The notes below the pieces were generated by a model. The model had not been told where the DNA came from. It was given only the letters and a program-made list of their open reading frames with translations, and searched no databases. From the NCBI GenBank assembly GCA_023313575.1, contig JAJTTP010000001.1, forward strand, positions 1,302,001 to 1,366,000: a stretch of 64,000 bases of DNA, written 5' to 3'. Of the stretch, positions 11,505-22,719 are shown in pieces. Position 1 is the first letter of the stretch, and every line of letters starts with the position of its first letter. The position numbers and the translations under genes were made by a program. The stretch comes from Eutypella sp. D-1 (taxonomy: Eukaryota > Ascomycota > Sordariomycetes > Xylariales > Diatrypaceae).

Positions 11505-11711
11505 AGTGGTCCGGAGTTAATGGCCGTTAATCTGACTCGAGCATCCCGTCATCATCATCTTCTTCTTTAACTGCGCGTTCCGTTTTTGCTTTGTTGATTC
11601 TACCATCCTTTATTTCCCTTTCATTCTGAACCGTCGTGTCTCATTTCTACTGCTATATCTGTTTCAAATCTGTTAATCTGAAGCCTGATCTTACTGTGCG
11701 ATTCCTCCATC

Positions 11712-13031
11712 ATGGCCATCTATAGCGCAGTTCCGCCGCCCCCTGAATTCGGGGGTCCAGCCACCACCACCACCCCCACCAACAATAATAGCAGCAACAA
11801 CAACACCCAAAGCACCCAGCAGGCCCCCGCGACTCCCGCCGGACATGTCGCAGGCGCGATCGACATCGAGACCTGGACGCTCTCCGCTCTCCAATCCCTG
11901 TCCGTGTCCCCCGTCGCGCGCGGCACCGGAACCCCGCTATCCATCCCGCTTGACGAGAACGCCGCGAAGAAGTCGTCTGTGTCTATCCAAGACCCCCGCG
12001 CCAGATCCACCGCTATCACCCCGCCGCCGCGCCCGTTATCCCGTCGAGATAATCTGCGCCGTCGGGAGGCCCTGTTGAAGGGGAAGGAGGGTAGCCGGCA
12101 GCGTCGGCGTTGGGAAAACGGTATATAGAAAAAGAATCCCAAGGCGGAGGTTGCGCGGCTAATATTAGAGGGACGACGGGGTTGGGGATCTTCCCCCCCT
12201 CCGCGTCTTTTTCTTTTGTGCTTATAGACCGGCTCCTCCACGTCCCCAACGCGCAGCCCCCCGAGCCCACAGACTACGAGCCGCGGCCGACCCACCCGGT
12301 CGTCCACGTGCCGTACCAGGTGGCCGCGGCCTGGGACCAGCGGGTGCGCGCCGAGGTGGAGGCAAAGAAGGCCGCTGCCGTCCGGCGCAAGCAGGCGCAG
12401 ACTCGGACCCAGGGCGACGTTCACGTCGCCGGCCGCGTGCCCCGCGAGCTGTGCCACCGCGCCAAGAAGACCCCCGCTGTCCGCACCTGGGTCCGCTCCC
12501 TCGAGGAGCCCGTCCGTCGCTACCTCATCGAGCTCGAGGTCGCTAATGACGATCGCCTCTCCGCCGCCCCTGACGACGACGACGACGACACCGAGGACGA
12601 GGAGATTGTCTTTGTTGGTCGCAACGGCACCATGCGTGATGGCTGGAAGCGGGCTCGCAGGGAGGATAATGAGGAGAAGGGCCTCATGCTTGATGATTTA
12701 GGTGGTGACGACGAGAGTGGCGCCTTCAAGTACGTTGTTGCTCTATGCCGCGCTTCGCGCTACTACCTACACCATACCCTCCCCCCCCCCCCCCGGAACT
12801 CTCATTTTTGTCAGGCAGTGCGGGAGAGAGAGAGAGCTGACAACGATATTGCACATCTACAGGCGCTGGATCTCTCACTCCATCTCGGCGTACTACGGCC
12901 TTCAGTCCCACTCCGTCCTCATGGGCGACCCGCAGCGCAAGGTCGTCTATGTGGGCGTCAAGGCCATGAAGACCGGCTACAAACCCCCGCCGCGGGCCAA
13001 CCTGCCCCGACCGCTCTGGGAGCTCTGCTGA
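11712..13031 (+). CDS. R3H-associated N-terminal domain protein with C-terminal R3H-like segment
   Basis: Exons 11712-12120, 12228-12729 and 12863-13031 give 359 residues. The first splice joins RRRWEN to DRLLHVPNAQPPEP, the continuous block of the fungal R3H-associated domain: PRPLSRRDNLRRREALLKGK, then PTHPVVHVPYQVAAAWDQRV, then TPAVRTWVRSLEEPVRRYL. After an acidic Asp/Glu patch and IVFVGRNGTMRDGWKRARRE, the last splice joins AFK to RWISHSISAYYGLQSHSV, which resembles the R3H single-stranded nucleic-acid-binding motif (R...H with YGL). The protein ends PRPLWELC. ATG 11712 is preceded by ccatc with good context. The second intron contains a C homopolymer of about 15 nt. A nucleic-acid role is inferred from the R3H match; the precise function is unknown. 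Confidence 0.85.
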
Positions 13032-13337
13032 CCCGCTCGCCACTCCCTTTTGTGTGGCATTTACTTAACACGTGTGAATATGTTCCCGGGGGCGGATTTC
13101 CATTCCGTGTCCGGACTTTAGAAATTCGTATCTATCCCCCCAAGGTTTACTTGAAAGATACAATGTCCCCATCACACACTAGAAACAGGATAGAGAATAA
13201 CCAACCCCACTTCCTATTCCTCTATCTCGTGACCCTGGATGATGTTGTGCGCGCCTATAATTTGTCACCGAAAATGTGTCATTCGTTCTCGCGCTGCTGT
13301 CTTTAGCCTCTCTTCATGAGCCATCCCCTAAACTCTG
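13032..13337. other. Short convergent 3' region
   Basis: About 300 nt between the 3' ends of the R3H-associated and CorA-like genes. It presumably holds both 3' untranslated regions. No terminator or gene was recognised. Confidence 0.6.
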
Positions 13338-15480
13338 CTAGCGCGATTGTAAAGTCTCTAAGTCGGAGGGATGTATACGCCCCCGATACGTGCCCTTGCC
13401 GATATCGGACGGCGGCCCGGTACCCAGCCTCCTCCGCGAACCTAGATAGACGACGAGCACCAGCGCAGACAGGAGCGCCGTCACGACGAAGTAAACCCAG
13501 AGCCAATGCGACACCACCGGGGAGGTCCCGCTCTCCTCCCCGCCTGCGTGGAAGTCGAAGAAGGCCGTGCTGAAGAACGTCTGTTGTTGCGTTTGGGAAC
13601 CGGGTCGGGTTAGGATATTAGCTAGCTAGCCAGCCAGGTCAAGTAGGGCTTTGTTTGGTCCGGGGGTGGGGAGGGGGGGGGGGGGGGGGGTTCTACCTAC
13701 CGCCGTAAATGTCGCGGGGAGGAACACGGCCGTGATCACGGAGATGACCTGCATTGAGGTGCTATCGCGGGACGCCGCGAGCGCGATCCGCCTCTGCTCC
13801 TCCGCGATCGCCTTCAGGTGCGCGCTGTCCTTCTGCGCGATGAGGTTGAATATCTGTTTTTGGAGTGAGATTTGCAGTTAGATTATGGGCGGCCCGGCCC
13901 GTGTTCGCTTTTCCAAGTGGGATTTTTAATTAAATCAAGAAAGGTAAAATAATGGGATGGGCCGAGGGGCGCTGGACAACTCACCGTCTGCACTTGTGCC
14001 TGCGCTCTCTTCGACATGTACCTCGCCCACAGCTGGACGCTCTCAACGGTGCTCTGGAGCAGCACGGTCTCATCCCGGAACGCATCGAGGCTCCGGACAA
14101 GCCCATGGTCCTCGTCGTCGTTGCCGTCTCCGTCTCCGCGGCTCCCCTGCCCGCCCTCTTCCAACGCCGTACCTAGCACCCGGCGATTGATGTCGTCGAA
14201 GGCGGCGATCTTGGGTCCCCAGATCTCGCACAGGTACTCGGCGTACGCGAGTTTGGATGCAACGCTCGTGATGTCGGCGGTGACGGCGTTGAAGTCCACC
14301 ATCGCGGGAAGCGGGGGGTTGTTGCTGTCATTGTTGTCGGTGGTGTTGTTCCCCTGCCTCATTGGTAGTAGCGACGGCGGCTCGCAGCTCGAGTCCCAGC
14401 GCGTCCGCAGCCCGGTCCTGCACTCCACGCCGAAGACGGCGCGGTGGCAGTCGCGGACCCCGAACATGGCGGTCTGCAGCCGCGTCCGCACCAGGAGCAG
14501 CGGCAGCAGCATCGGCAGCGCGAGCCAGCCCCGCTGATAGCGCGCCGCCGTCGACAGCTCCCCCGCTAGGTGCCGCGCCTCGGGTCCCGTCAGCCCGTGC
14601 ACCAGAGCCCGCGTCGCCCGCCGCCGCGGACAGTGGCTCAGAACCGCGCTGAAGTGCCATTTTCTGTTGTGCCGGTTCTGGATGATGAAACCTATTATTA
14701 CGGGTTCGCTTTCGCGGTCAGAATGCCAGGATATATTCCTCCTAAAACCCCTTCTTGAGTGATGGCTTTGGGGGGGTGCGCTGCACTATCCGATTGGTAT
14801 GGAAAAGTAGAAAATGATCAAACCCGTACTCTTCATGTCATGGCAGCAGCGCTCGGCGACGTCGCCGACTTCCATAAACACTGTGTTCGCCTCCTGAACC
14901 ACGCGGTAGTACTGGGCCGGGAGTCGCATGGACTCCAGGAGCGCGCCCAGGGTCTCCTCGGTCATCCGCAGCGGCGACGGGCCCAGCATCGACGGTCCGT
15001 CCCAGATCCCCTGCGTCCTAGCCGAGAAGCTTCGGGGCGGTTAGTAAATGACGCGGGCTTGGAATCTAACTAACTGGACGTACACTACTAGGATACCGGC
15101 CTGGAGCTCCCCTTGCGTCTCGTTATTCTGGCCCTGATATCAGCTTGAGAACTAAATTGCCGCATATAATCAGGTTCCGCTTCACGGTACAAATTCGTTA
15201 ACAATGGTTGCGACTGGGCCCATTACTGAGCTGAAGAGTGATTTGTTCTTCGCTTCGTCCTGCAACCCGCTTACTTAGCACTTAGGAAGCGTCAATGTAT
15301 TCTTACATGTACCAAGATCTGCCGCCATGCAAATATACTCACAGCGTAGTTCATGATCTTCAGATAGCTTAGCTCGTCCGTTTGACTGAATAAGCCGCCG
15401 CTGTCTACGAAACGGCTCCAGTCGTCCTCCTCCATGGCTTTGGACGGTGTGCGAATCTTTGCACCCGACTTACGATTCAT
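13338..15480 (-). CDS. CorA/Mg2+-transporter-like two-helix membrane protein
   Basis: Six minus-strand exons: 15343-15480, 15084-15133 (50 nt), 14830-15029, 13985-14691, 13701-13853 and 13338-13580. All junctions keep phase, giving 496 residues. The 50-nt exon encodes GQNNETQGELQAGILV and is needed to connect the frames; a tttactaac branch site precedes the next acceptor. The body is mostly helical (SLDAFRDETVLLQSTVESV, MSKRAQAQVQT|IFNLIAQKDSAHLKAIAEEQ). Two C-terminal transmembrane helices follow, MQVISVITAVFLPATFTATF and HWLWVYFVVTALLSALVLVV, with a cytosolic tail. This matches fungal CorA-like proteins often annotated as Mg2+ transporter-like. The GMN signature of true CorA is not present, so ion transport is uncertain. 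The intron at 13581-13700 carries an 18-base homopolymer. ATG 15435 (GCCATGG) is an alternative start. Confidence 0.75.
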
Positions 15481-16127
15481 TTACTTATAGAAGTCAGAAT
15501 GAGGAATCGAACCCTAACTGGGATGTTGTAAGGTTAAGCAAACTGGAATATCTTCTATCTCTTTTCTTCTTGCTCTTCTTCTTTTGCGGCACCGGTGTGA
15601 ACCTCACTCTTCACCAATGCATGTGTGTGTTCTTGCCCGGGTCTCGTTCAGCTGAAGCTGCAGGTGCAGCTGCGCCACCGCCACCATATGCGAAGTTGGC
15701 CAAGCGCGAGTAAATGATGGCGACCTCGTGATCTTCCTGATTCTGCCTCGACATACCTACCGCGCACTGACTTTTCACTGGTGTCTTGAATAACACAGAG
15801 GTGACCTTTTCAGCATGTCTATAGTTCTTCATGTGGAATTTGGATTCGGTTATTGCTTGCTAAATATATGATATTGTCTTGTCATAGACTCAATTTATTT
15901 ACAGGAGCTGCGGCGCCGCATATTGTCACTAACTATTTTGATCGTTCATCAAGTTTTTCCATGTCCTCATTCCCAGTGTTCTCCAGCACAGGTATCTTAC
16001 GTCCCGTCGTCACGAATTGAACACTCATGTCCACCCATCCACCCAACCGCATTAGAACCCCACATTAGTATTTTACGCCCAATGACCATGTGTTGTACCC
16101 CATCCCCGGATACCGGTCCCCCAAATG
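15481..16127. other. Intergenic region, no gene seen
   Basis: About 650 nt between the start of the CorA-like gene and the stop of the next minus-strand gene. It includes a short CTTCTT-rich stretch near 15555-15590. A GGTTCGATTCC-like string on the minus strand near 15500 was examined as a tRNA T-arm and rejected. Confidence 0.55.
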
Positions 16128-17017
16128 TTAAACAGGGGAGTCGTATCTCCGGCGAGATTGTCGGTCGCGCTTGATGATGAGTTTGAATTTGCTTGCTTCC
16201 TTGTAGATGCCAAAGAACGGGTGGAACGCGCAGCCAGCGCAACCTATTGTTGGATTATGGTTAGCGGGAGTCGAAATCCAACACGGGATGAGACGCGATT
16301 CACTTACCAGCAGCAGGTTTAAACACGATACTTCCAAGCCCCATGAAGAATCCCTTGATGAAGCCCTTGACGCCTTCTTTCCGCGCGCGCTGGATTGGCA
16401 GCACTGCCCAGTCGGTCAGGCCTTGGTATAAGCCGAACCACAGACTCTGCGGCGAGGAAGACTTGTCAGTATTCACAAAGTACACTAAAACCGGGGGTTT
16501 GGAAGATACATACTGCCATGCTGGCCTTGCAGGCCGTCGGGAAGCCCGTGATGTTCGGCCAGGCCCAGATGCTGTCGTCGCCGTACAATACGGGGATAGA
16601 CCAGAGGACCTTAGCGATCCCGTGGCCGATGACAAACGGGATCTTTAGCGCGCCGGCTATAATCAGTCCTATGCCGCGGGCCATGTCGACCCATGACATC
16701 CAGAACGGGTGGCACTCGGCCTCGGGCTCGTCGTCGCGGTCCCCTTGTCTGCTCGTCGCCTTCTGGTACGACGGGGGCCCCCACGCCGCCTCCGTCTCGG
16801 GTGGTGTCGGCATCGCCGGGACCGATCTGTCTGAAGCGCCGTCCTGTGTTGGTCGTGAGAGCGTCGCACTGTTGGTCATCTCGTCCGCCCCGAGGTCGAA
16901 TTTCATGCCGTAGTCCCTGTTCCCCGCCACGGAGAGGCGCGAGGTCGTCGCTGAGGGAGGGCGTCCGGCGAAGGCCTGTTCGGTGCTGACTGCCGCTTCG
17001 GTTGTGCCAAAGGTCAT
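16128..17017 (-). CDS. Small protein resembling the C-terminal accessory region of fungal sterol glucosyltransferases
   Basis: Exons 16514-17017, 16308-16446 and 16128-16243 join in frame to 252 residues; ATG 17017 is the first ATG. The N-terminal 120 residues are Ser/Thr/Pro-rich and look disordered. The rest has the segment order seen after the catalytic domain of fungal UDP-glucose:sterol glucosyltransferases: ARGIGLIIAGALKIPFVIGH, VLYGDDS, SLWFGLYQGLTDWAVLPIQR, ARKEGVKGFIKGFFMGLGSI, VFKPAAG, and FFGIYKEASK. Amphipathic Gly-rich repeats of this kind are also found in lipid-handling proteins. No glycosyltransferase catalytic domain is encoded here, so it is a stand-alone module. A membrane or lipid association is plausible but inferred. 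Confidence 0.7.
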
Positions 17018-19420
17018 GGTCTTCGGCGAGTCGTCGATAGTTCTCGATTCTCTAACGACTGTAGTGTGTTTTTGTCTTGTCAATATGCCCTGGTGAGGAT
17101 CAAGGCAGTAGGTACTTTCTCGTCAGAAGGATGGTTTCCCGTCGTTTTAAATACGATGTAGAACCTAGAAGATTTCGCTTATATGTGTGGTGCCATCACA
17201 GCAGCCATATGCAAACCCCGCAAAGGGCCGGCGATGGAGAAGACGACATAGAGTGGATCGGGGGATCGGAGCATGCGGCCGAACACCAGGCACCGAGATA
17301 AACTCGCGGGCCATTGGCTGGGGGTGGAATATCACACCTCCTCAATCCCGCCGATGTCTACCCGATGCGGATTCGCTCTGGGCGGCTCTTGCCGTTGGAT
17401 CAGAGGGTTCCTGGCCCATTTTGCCGCGCTCTTCCAGCCGAGAATTATTCACAAGGGGGGCTAGGAGCATTTCCTCAGGCAGCAACATTCGGGACACTAG
17501 GTCCCTTGGCGCCGTCCGCCATCACGATAGTCAGAAAGAACCATTGATACGATCGAGCACACGATTCTTAGAATACTTCAGCGTAATCCTTAATTGGTTT
17601 GGGTTACTGGACCATCGTAACGTATGGTGGTGTCTTGATCGACTCTTTTCAAGCCTTATTAAGAGTAGATCGATATCCACGATCACAGCATGTACCTAGT
17701 GCCGACTCAAGATAGTGGAGGAAGGCTGTGTGTGTCTTTTTGTCCCAATTCAATCGTTGTAAATGCGATAATTGAGCTATTTATAGATTATTAGAAAACA
17801 TTGAAGTATTTATTCGTCTGGAGTCCCACGACCGGCATGCGTTCGAAGAGGGATCTCTCGTATACGAGGTGATCATATCATTACACATAGTCGGGAGCTA
17901 CGTCTCTGCTTCAGCACCTTATTCTATCCCTCCGAGAGCCTTGAAAAATGAGATTGTCCGATACCATGGGACGTATATTGCTTTTCCCGGAGGTGTAACA
18001 GGGCCTCACGATAATTATCTACTTTGACACTACCAAACTCCCTCTCCGAGCGCCGCGACCACGAACATGCTCAAATTGCAATCGGAATGATGGGTCTTTG
18101 CCACCAAGTGATGTCTGCGCAAGTTGTTTTGATGCAAGTGTTAGATTCACCCCGACCTACAGCTAGCGACTCGCCATAGTTAGAAAATACGCATTCGAGT
18201 CGCATCCTAAATGGGTGTTTTATGCGAACGTTAGGTGTGCACATGTGGTACATTGCTATGGAATAGTACCCCTCAGCGCCCACCCCTTAATGCCACTGTT
18301 GCCTATGTACCTCTTTAAATTAGGTCCGGTTAGAACCCGCCCGCCTCGAGAAGAATCACGTTTTTTAACCAATTTTCCACGTGCCTTTACTAAGCATTAA
18401 TGTCGACAAGGTTTAGGCGAGTGGTTCAATTGCTGATATCTATTCTGATCTACTGCATGCATTGCTGAGCCTAACTATATTGTATCATAGCTTTAGTATA
18501 CACTATGTGAGCGGCGCGCTAGGCAGGCTAGGGATTGGCCACATGGAATGGATCAGGGTCCTGGGGTGCAAACGTCGCACGGCTAAAGCAATAGCGAACT
18601 CTAAACTTTGCATCTGTTAAGCTCATGTTGTGGTATACTGAGCCCATATCAACATTAGCTGGGCATGCCAGTACTCAGGCCGATACTTCGGACAATAGTG
18701 GGTACGAAGTACAAGTGTTGGGCTTCCAGGGGTCATGCGGTAAGTGCTGCTTTTACTAGGCGGTGTTTTGGGGGCTCGTGTGGGCCGGACTTCCCACTCT
18801 AGAGTCCTCGGGACCGTAATTGCTGTGCAAGGAGATAATTGGTATGCGTTCGGGTACGAGAAGGAACGGGTGCTTGTACTGTTACACATAGCCGGAAATC
18901 TGGTGCAGATTCCTCTAGTATTGTCCGTGTGAATTTCGGAAGGACCCTATGCGGGCTTCTAGCACCCATAGGATCACATACGGTATTCCGGACACTATGT
19001 AGCCTCAATTCTAGGCCCCTTCGCAGGTCCGAAAGAAAAGCAAGCCACAATTACTAATGGCGGTTCCCAAAAGGAAGGGCTCGCGGCTTCGCGTTTAGGA
19101 GGTCCTGTCGGCTTCATGGGGCCATCGGCCTCATGAAGGGATGGACTTGGTACCCAGGTGGCACCGATGCATCGGGGTCTCCAAGAGAGTCCGCAATATT
19201 GACTTTTCGCGCAATATTAACTCTGGCGTGTTGAGATGGCCACGAAGAATATAAGAATATTAATTCCCCTGAGAGTCGATAAGGTTTGTTTTTTCCCTTC
19301 ATCATACCTACAGCTGGCACACATTACCACACGAGATAAATTTACAATCGACACGACTATCGACCAATCCAACTCAATCTCGCCGTTTTCGTGAATTTCA
19401 TTGGGCGATCAGTAGACAAA
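17018..19420. other. Large gene-free region
   Basis: About 2.4 kb with no coding sequence that could be supported. Open frames are short, start at arbitrary positions and show no motif. Close to the naphthol reductase are three AATATT copies (about 19195-19262). It may contain decayed sequence, but no transposon motif was recognised. Confidence 0.55.
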
Positions 19421-20565
19421 ATGCCGGGCATTACTGGAAGCGCTGAATCTGCGAAAACTTCGACGGGTAGTAAATACGATGCTATCCCAGGACCCCTAGG
19501 CTTGGCTTCCGCCTCGCTTGAGGGTAAAGTTGCCCTTGTAACTGGTGCCGGTAAGTTCAGCGTTGAATTATCAATTCAGATCCCCCGTTCCTGCATCGTT
19601 CCTGGCCTTGTGAGACCGATTGGAGAGGCTGCTTCCGGCCATCCCCACTTGAAGTCCGGATGGCTCCACCTTCCATGTACCAATCAGATGCGACTTTCCC
19701 CTACCATCGTTTCCGAATTTGGTAAAAGATTACTAGTAGCTTCGTTCCTTGATTGACTAACCAACCGTATAGGTCGTGGAATCGGCCGTGAAATGGCCCT
19801 CGAGCTCGGCCGTCGGGGCGCCAAGGTCATCGTGAACTATGCCAACAGCTCCGAGTCCGCGGAGGAAGTCGTGAACCAGATTAAGAAGGGTGGCTCTGAC
19901 GCTGCTGCTGTGAAGGCCAATGTCTCCGATGTTGAACAGATCAAGGCGCTCTTCAAGAAGGCGATCGAGATTTTCGGCAAGCTGCATATCGTCTGCTCCA
20001 ACAGTGGTGTTGTGTCCTTCGGCCATGTCAAGGATGTCACTCCGGAGGAGTACGACCGGGTTTTCAACATCAACACTCGAGGACAATTCTTCGTTGCGCA
20101 GCAGGCCTACATCCATCTTGAAGTGGGCGGTCGCCTGATCCTCATGGGCAGCATCACCGGTCAGGCAAAGGGTGTACCCAAGCATGCCGTCTACTCGGGA
20201 AGCAAGGGAACTATCGAGACATTCGTGCGCTGCATGGCTGTCGACTTTGGAGACAAGCAGATCACCGTCAACGTCGTTGCGCCCGGCGGTATCAAAACCG
20301 ACATGTACCACGCCGTGTGCCGTGAGTACATTCCGGGAGGCGACGAGCTAGGTGATGAAGCAGTTGATGAGGTAAGCTAGTTTTCGATTCCATTACTCAA
20401 GTTCATGATAGCTGATATGTATCCCAGTACGCTGCGACCTGGTCGCCTCTGAGACGTGTTGGCCTTCCCATCGACATCGCCCGCGTCGTATGCTTCCTGG
20501 CGTCGAACGATGGTGGATGGATAAACGGCAAGGTGCTTGGTATCGATGGTCATGCCATGATGTAG
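19421..20565 (+). CDS. Tri/tetrahydroxynaphthalene reductase (DHN-melanin type SDR)
   Basis: Exons 19421-19550, 19773-20371 and 20428-20565 give 288 residues. This classical short-chain dehydrogenase reduces hydroxynaphthalenes with NADPH in DHN-melanin synthesis. The N terminus has the family tag [20 protein letters not shown]. The cofactor motif TGAGRGIG is rebuilt exactly across the first intron. [21 protein letters not shown], the catalytic Ser170, Tyr184 and Lys188 (GSITGQ...YSGSK), and [20 protein letters not shown] are diagnostic of the trihydroxynaphthalene reductase branch. The C terminus is Met, as in the trihydroxynaphthalene-preferring enzyme of Magnaporthe, where the tetrahydroxynaphthalene enzyme has Ile; assigning substrate from this is tentative. 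The first intron is unusually long for the window (222 nt). No melanin polyketide synthase or scytalone dehydratase is in the window. Confidence 0.93.
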
Positions 20566-21528
20566 GATGCTTTCAATGTCCGGAGGGTCTTTGTTATATG
20601 AGCTCCGAGCCGCTGCGTGAGGGGTTCTGATTGGGTATTCCTGTTCTTGGCCCGGTCGATCAGGCCAACTTGCTGATGAATGCCTTAAAATATATGTATA
20701 AGTTGTATACACATTCGAAATATTATCGCATCCAGTCCACAACCTCTTCCATAACGAAGGGCCATACTTTGAGGTGTAATGCAATCCACTCTACTAACTT
20801 GGGTAAATCTCGAATCCGTCATAAGGTAAAAGCTAGTGTGTACCCTACATATAGCTATTAGGTAGACTAAATGATCTTTTTGAATACTATGTCATCTATT
20901 CGATTCGTAAGGTGAGAAGCCATACCGCTTATACAGTTATTCTATAAAGGGGCGATAAAGGGGTTCAAGAGGCACAACATCTTCAGTGTAGGAGCTTCAG
21001 TCCCAATAATTTTCCGCCTACTGGATGATCGATGGAGCTTTCCCTGCTGGATTTGGCAGTGTTGGAGGTGTGTCTTGATGAAAGTAATCGACCCTTATTA
21101 CATTCGGATTGTATCATATGCATGTATGCCATTACTGATTACTCGCTCTGATGGCCCCATTTCCGCAACTTCTTCGAGCTCCAATTTGGCAACCTTTTGC
21201 TCTGCTACCTTTAATTCCCCTCTTGCTTTGTGCACGGTGAGTTGTCTGGTAGGCTACTCAATTTACTAAAATCTCACGATTCTAGGAAGCCCCCTCTTTT
21301 ATCCCTTGCTTGGCGGAAACCCAAGGAGACAAACGGCTACCCCTACCCAGTGGCTCGGATCTATCTTGAACCCCGCATTGGCTAATGGTAAATGTGAGAG
21401 CGCTTGGTTTAGACTGCTCAGTATTTAAATACACTCGTCTTCCTCCTAAAAGTCTATGCCAGCTAATCTCCGGGACAATCGTCCATCCTACTTTCTCTCT
21501 CCCAAGATATCTCTAGCATTCTCTCAAG
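20566..21528. other. Intergenic region, no gene seen
   Basis: About 960 nt of AT-rich sequence between two plus-strand genes. The distal part should carry the promoter of the NTF2-like gene. Confidence 0.55.
21421..21432 (+). promoter_or_regulatory. TATA-like palindrome upstream of NTF2-like gene
   Basis: GTATTTAAATAC is a perfect 12-base palindrome about 97 nt before the ATG, with pyrimidine-rich sequence between it and the start. Position and AT core fit a TATA box; this is inference. Confidence 0.4.
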
Positions 21529-22029
21529 ATGACTTCGATCAACCAGGACACGCTCAGAGGCAATATCGAGAACACTGTTCGCAGGTGCCTTATGGGCCAT
21601 AAGGATGGTGCAGATCAAAACGATGCAAGCATCATCTCTCGCGGCTTAGCCGCAGATTGCCAACGCCACATCATACCCGACTCCTTCATCGAGGCACTTG
21701 GAGTAAAACCTCCCTTTATCCTCACGAACCAGCAGTACCAGGAGGCGTTCGCCAGCGACATCACAGTTTCGAAAGCTATGCGGACCGACATACTTGACCT
21801 CACCATCGACGCCCCCGCCCGACGCGCGGCCGCCCGAACCGACAATGACCTGCTGGTAGGAGATGAGAATTTTCGCTTGGAGTTCACGTGGTTCTTTAAC
21901 CTTAACGAGGATGGCACCGAGATCACACGGATTGTGGAGTTTGCCGATTCTAGAGAGGCATTCAAGTTCCAGACCAAGGTTAATACTCTAGTCGCAGAGA
22001 AGGCGGCGGCGAGCAGCTCGGCAAAGTAG
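21529..22029 (+). CDS. NTF2-like (SnoaL-type fold) protein
   Basis: A single exon of 166 residues starting at aagATGACT. The layout, a helical N-terminal half followed by LEFTWFFNLNEDGTEITRIV and EFADSREAFKFQTKV, is typical of fungal single-domain NTF2/SnoaL-fold proteins, in which a cone-shaped pocket may act as enzyme or binding site. The conserved pattern of scytalone dehydratase is not seen, so it is not the melanin dehydratase despite lying 960 nt downstream of the naphthol reductase. Substrate and role are unknown. Confidence 0.75.
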   Translation: MTSINQDTLRGNIENTVRRCLMGHKDGADQNDASIISRGLAADCQRHIIPDSFIEALGVKPPFILTNQQYQEAFASDITVSKAMRTDILDLTIDAPARRAAARTDNDLLVGDENFRLEFTWFFNLNEDGTEITRIVEFADSREAFKFQTKVNTLVAEKAAASSSAK

Positions 22030-22719
22030 GGAAGGAATATTTTTCAAGTTGTCGGTATCATAACCTCAAAATTGGTATATAGGTGTGCCACAGGCTCTCA
22101 TTTACCAATCTACCTTTCATCAATTAGCATACATAACATCTAGTAGCACTTGGGACGCCGTCAATTGAATTTGTCAAATACCTTGCTCTACTAGGTTAAC
22201 ATGCCTGCTCGACTACTAGGGGGTGAAGCGGTAATGGCATATCTCTACTTCAGGATGAGCCATGGGAATGTCCTAACCCCCTAGCTATAATAACTAGGTG
22301 GCCAATAAACCAGGCCCCGTAACGGCCGGATAGAGAAAATTTAACAGTTCAAGGGAATAAACACTTGTTCGACCGATTATGGATTATTTTCGCAAGTGTT
22401 CAATTCTTAAACGTTTGAGACAGATTAAACGTTGAAAATTTTAAGGGTTGAGAATCACTAATGTTGGAGATAGCCCTAAACATTTCGAGGCTCAGTGGAC
22501 TAATAGCGCTGGAGCCTTAGACGTACAGCACTTATTCTCTAGCTAGGGATCTACACAATGGGCATACCGCCAGATGCTAATATGTTTGTTGCGTATTCTA
22601 GTGTCCACATTCACTATTAAACTTATATAATCGCGAAGTACCTACAGTGACTCAGTATGAATTCCCTCGTATATCAAAGCTATAGGCAATTGATAAGGTA
22701 ACAAGAGATAGCATCAGAA
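22030..22719. other. Convergent intergenic region
   Basis: About 690 nt of AT-rich sequence between the 3' ends of the NTF2-like and urea transporter genes. No gene is recognised. Confidence 0.55.

Larger units (their letters stand above)
10177..11711. other. Intergenic region, no gene seen
   Basis: About 1.5 kb between two plus-strand genes. It contains an AT-richer central part, a purine-rich stretch at about 10385-10403, one perfect TAGGTAGCTACCTA palindrome, and a pyrimidine tract close to the R3H gene. Confidence 0.6.

Noticed and set aside
15490..15550. GGTTCGATTCC-like T-arm on the minus strand suggesting a tRNA
   Set aside because: No matching A box, D arm or acceptor stem could be folded around it.
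18623..19057. Overlapping short frames on both strands before the naphthol reductase
   Set aside because: All under 90 codons, with no motif and no shared splice structure.
19421..22029. A full melanin gene cluster
   Set aside because: Only the reductase is recognised; no polyketide synthase, scytalone dehydratase or regulator gene is present in the window.
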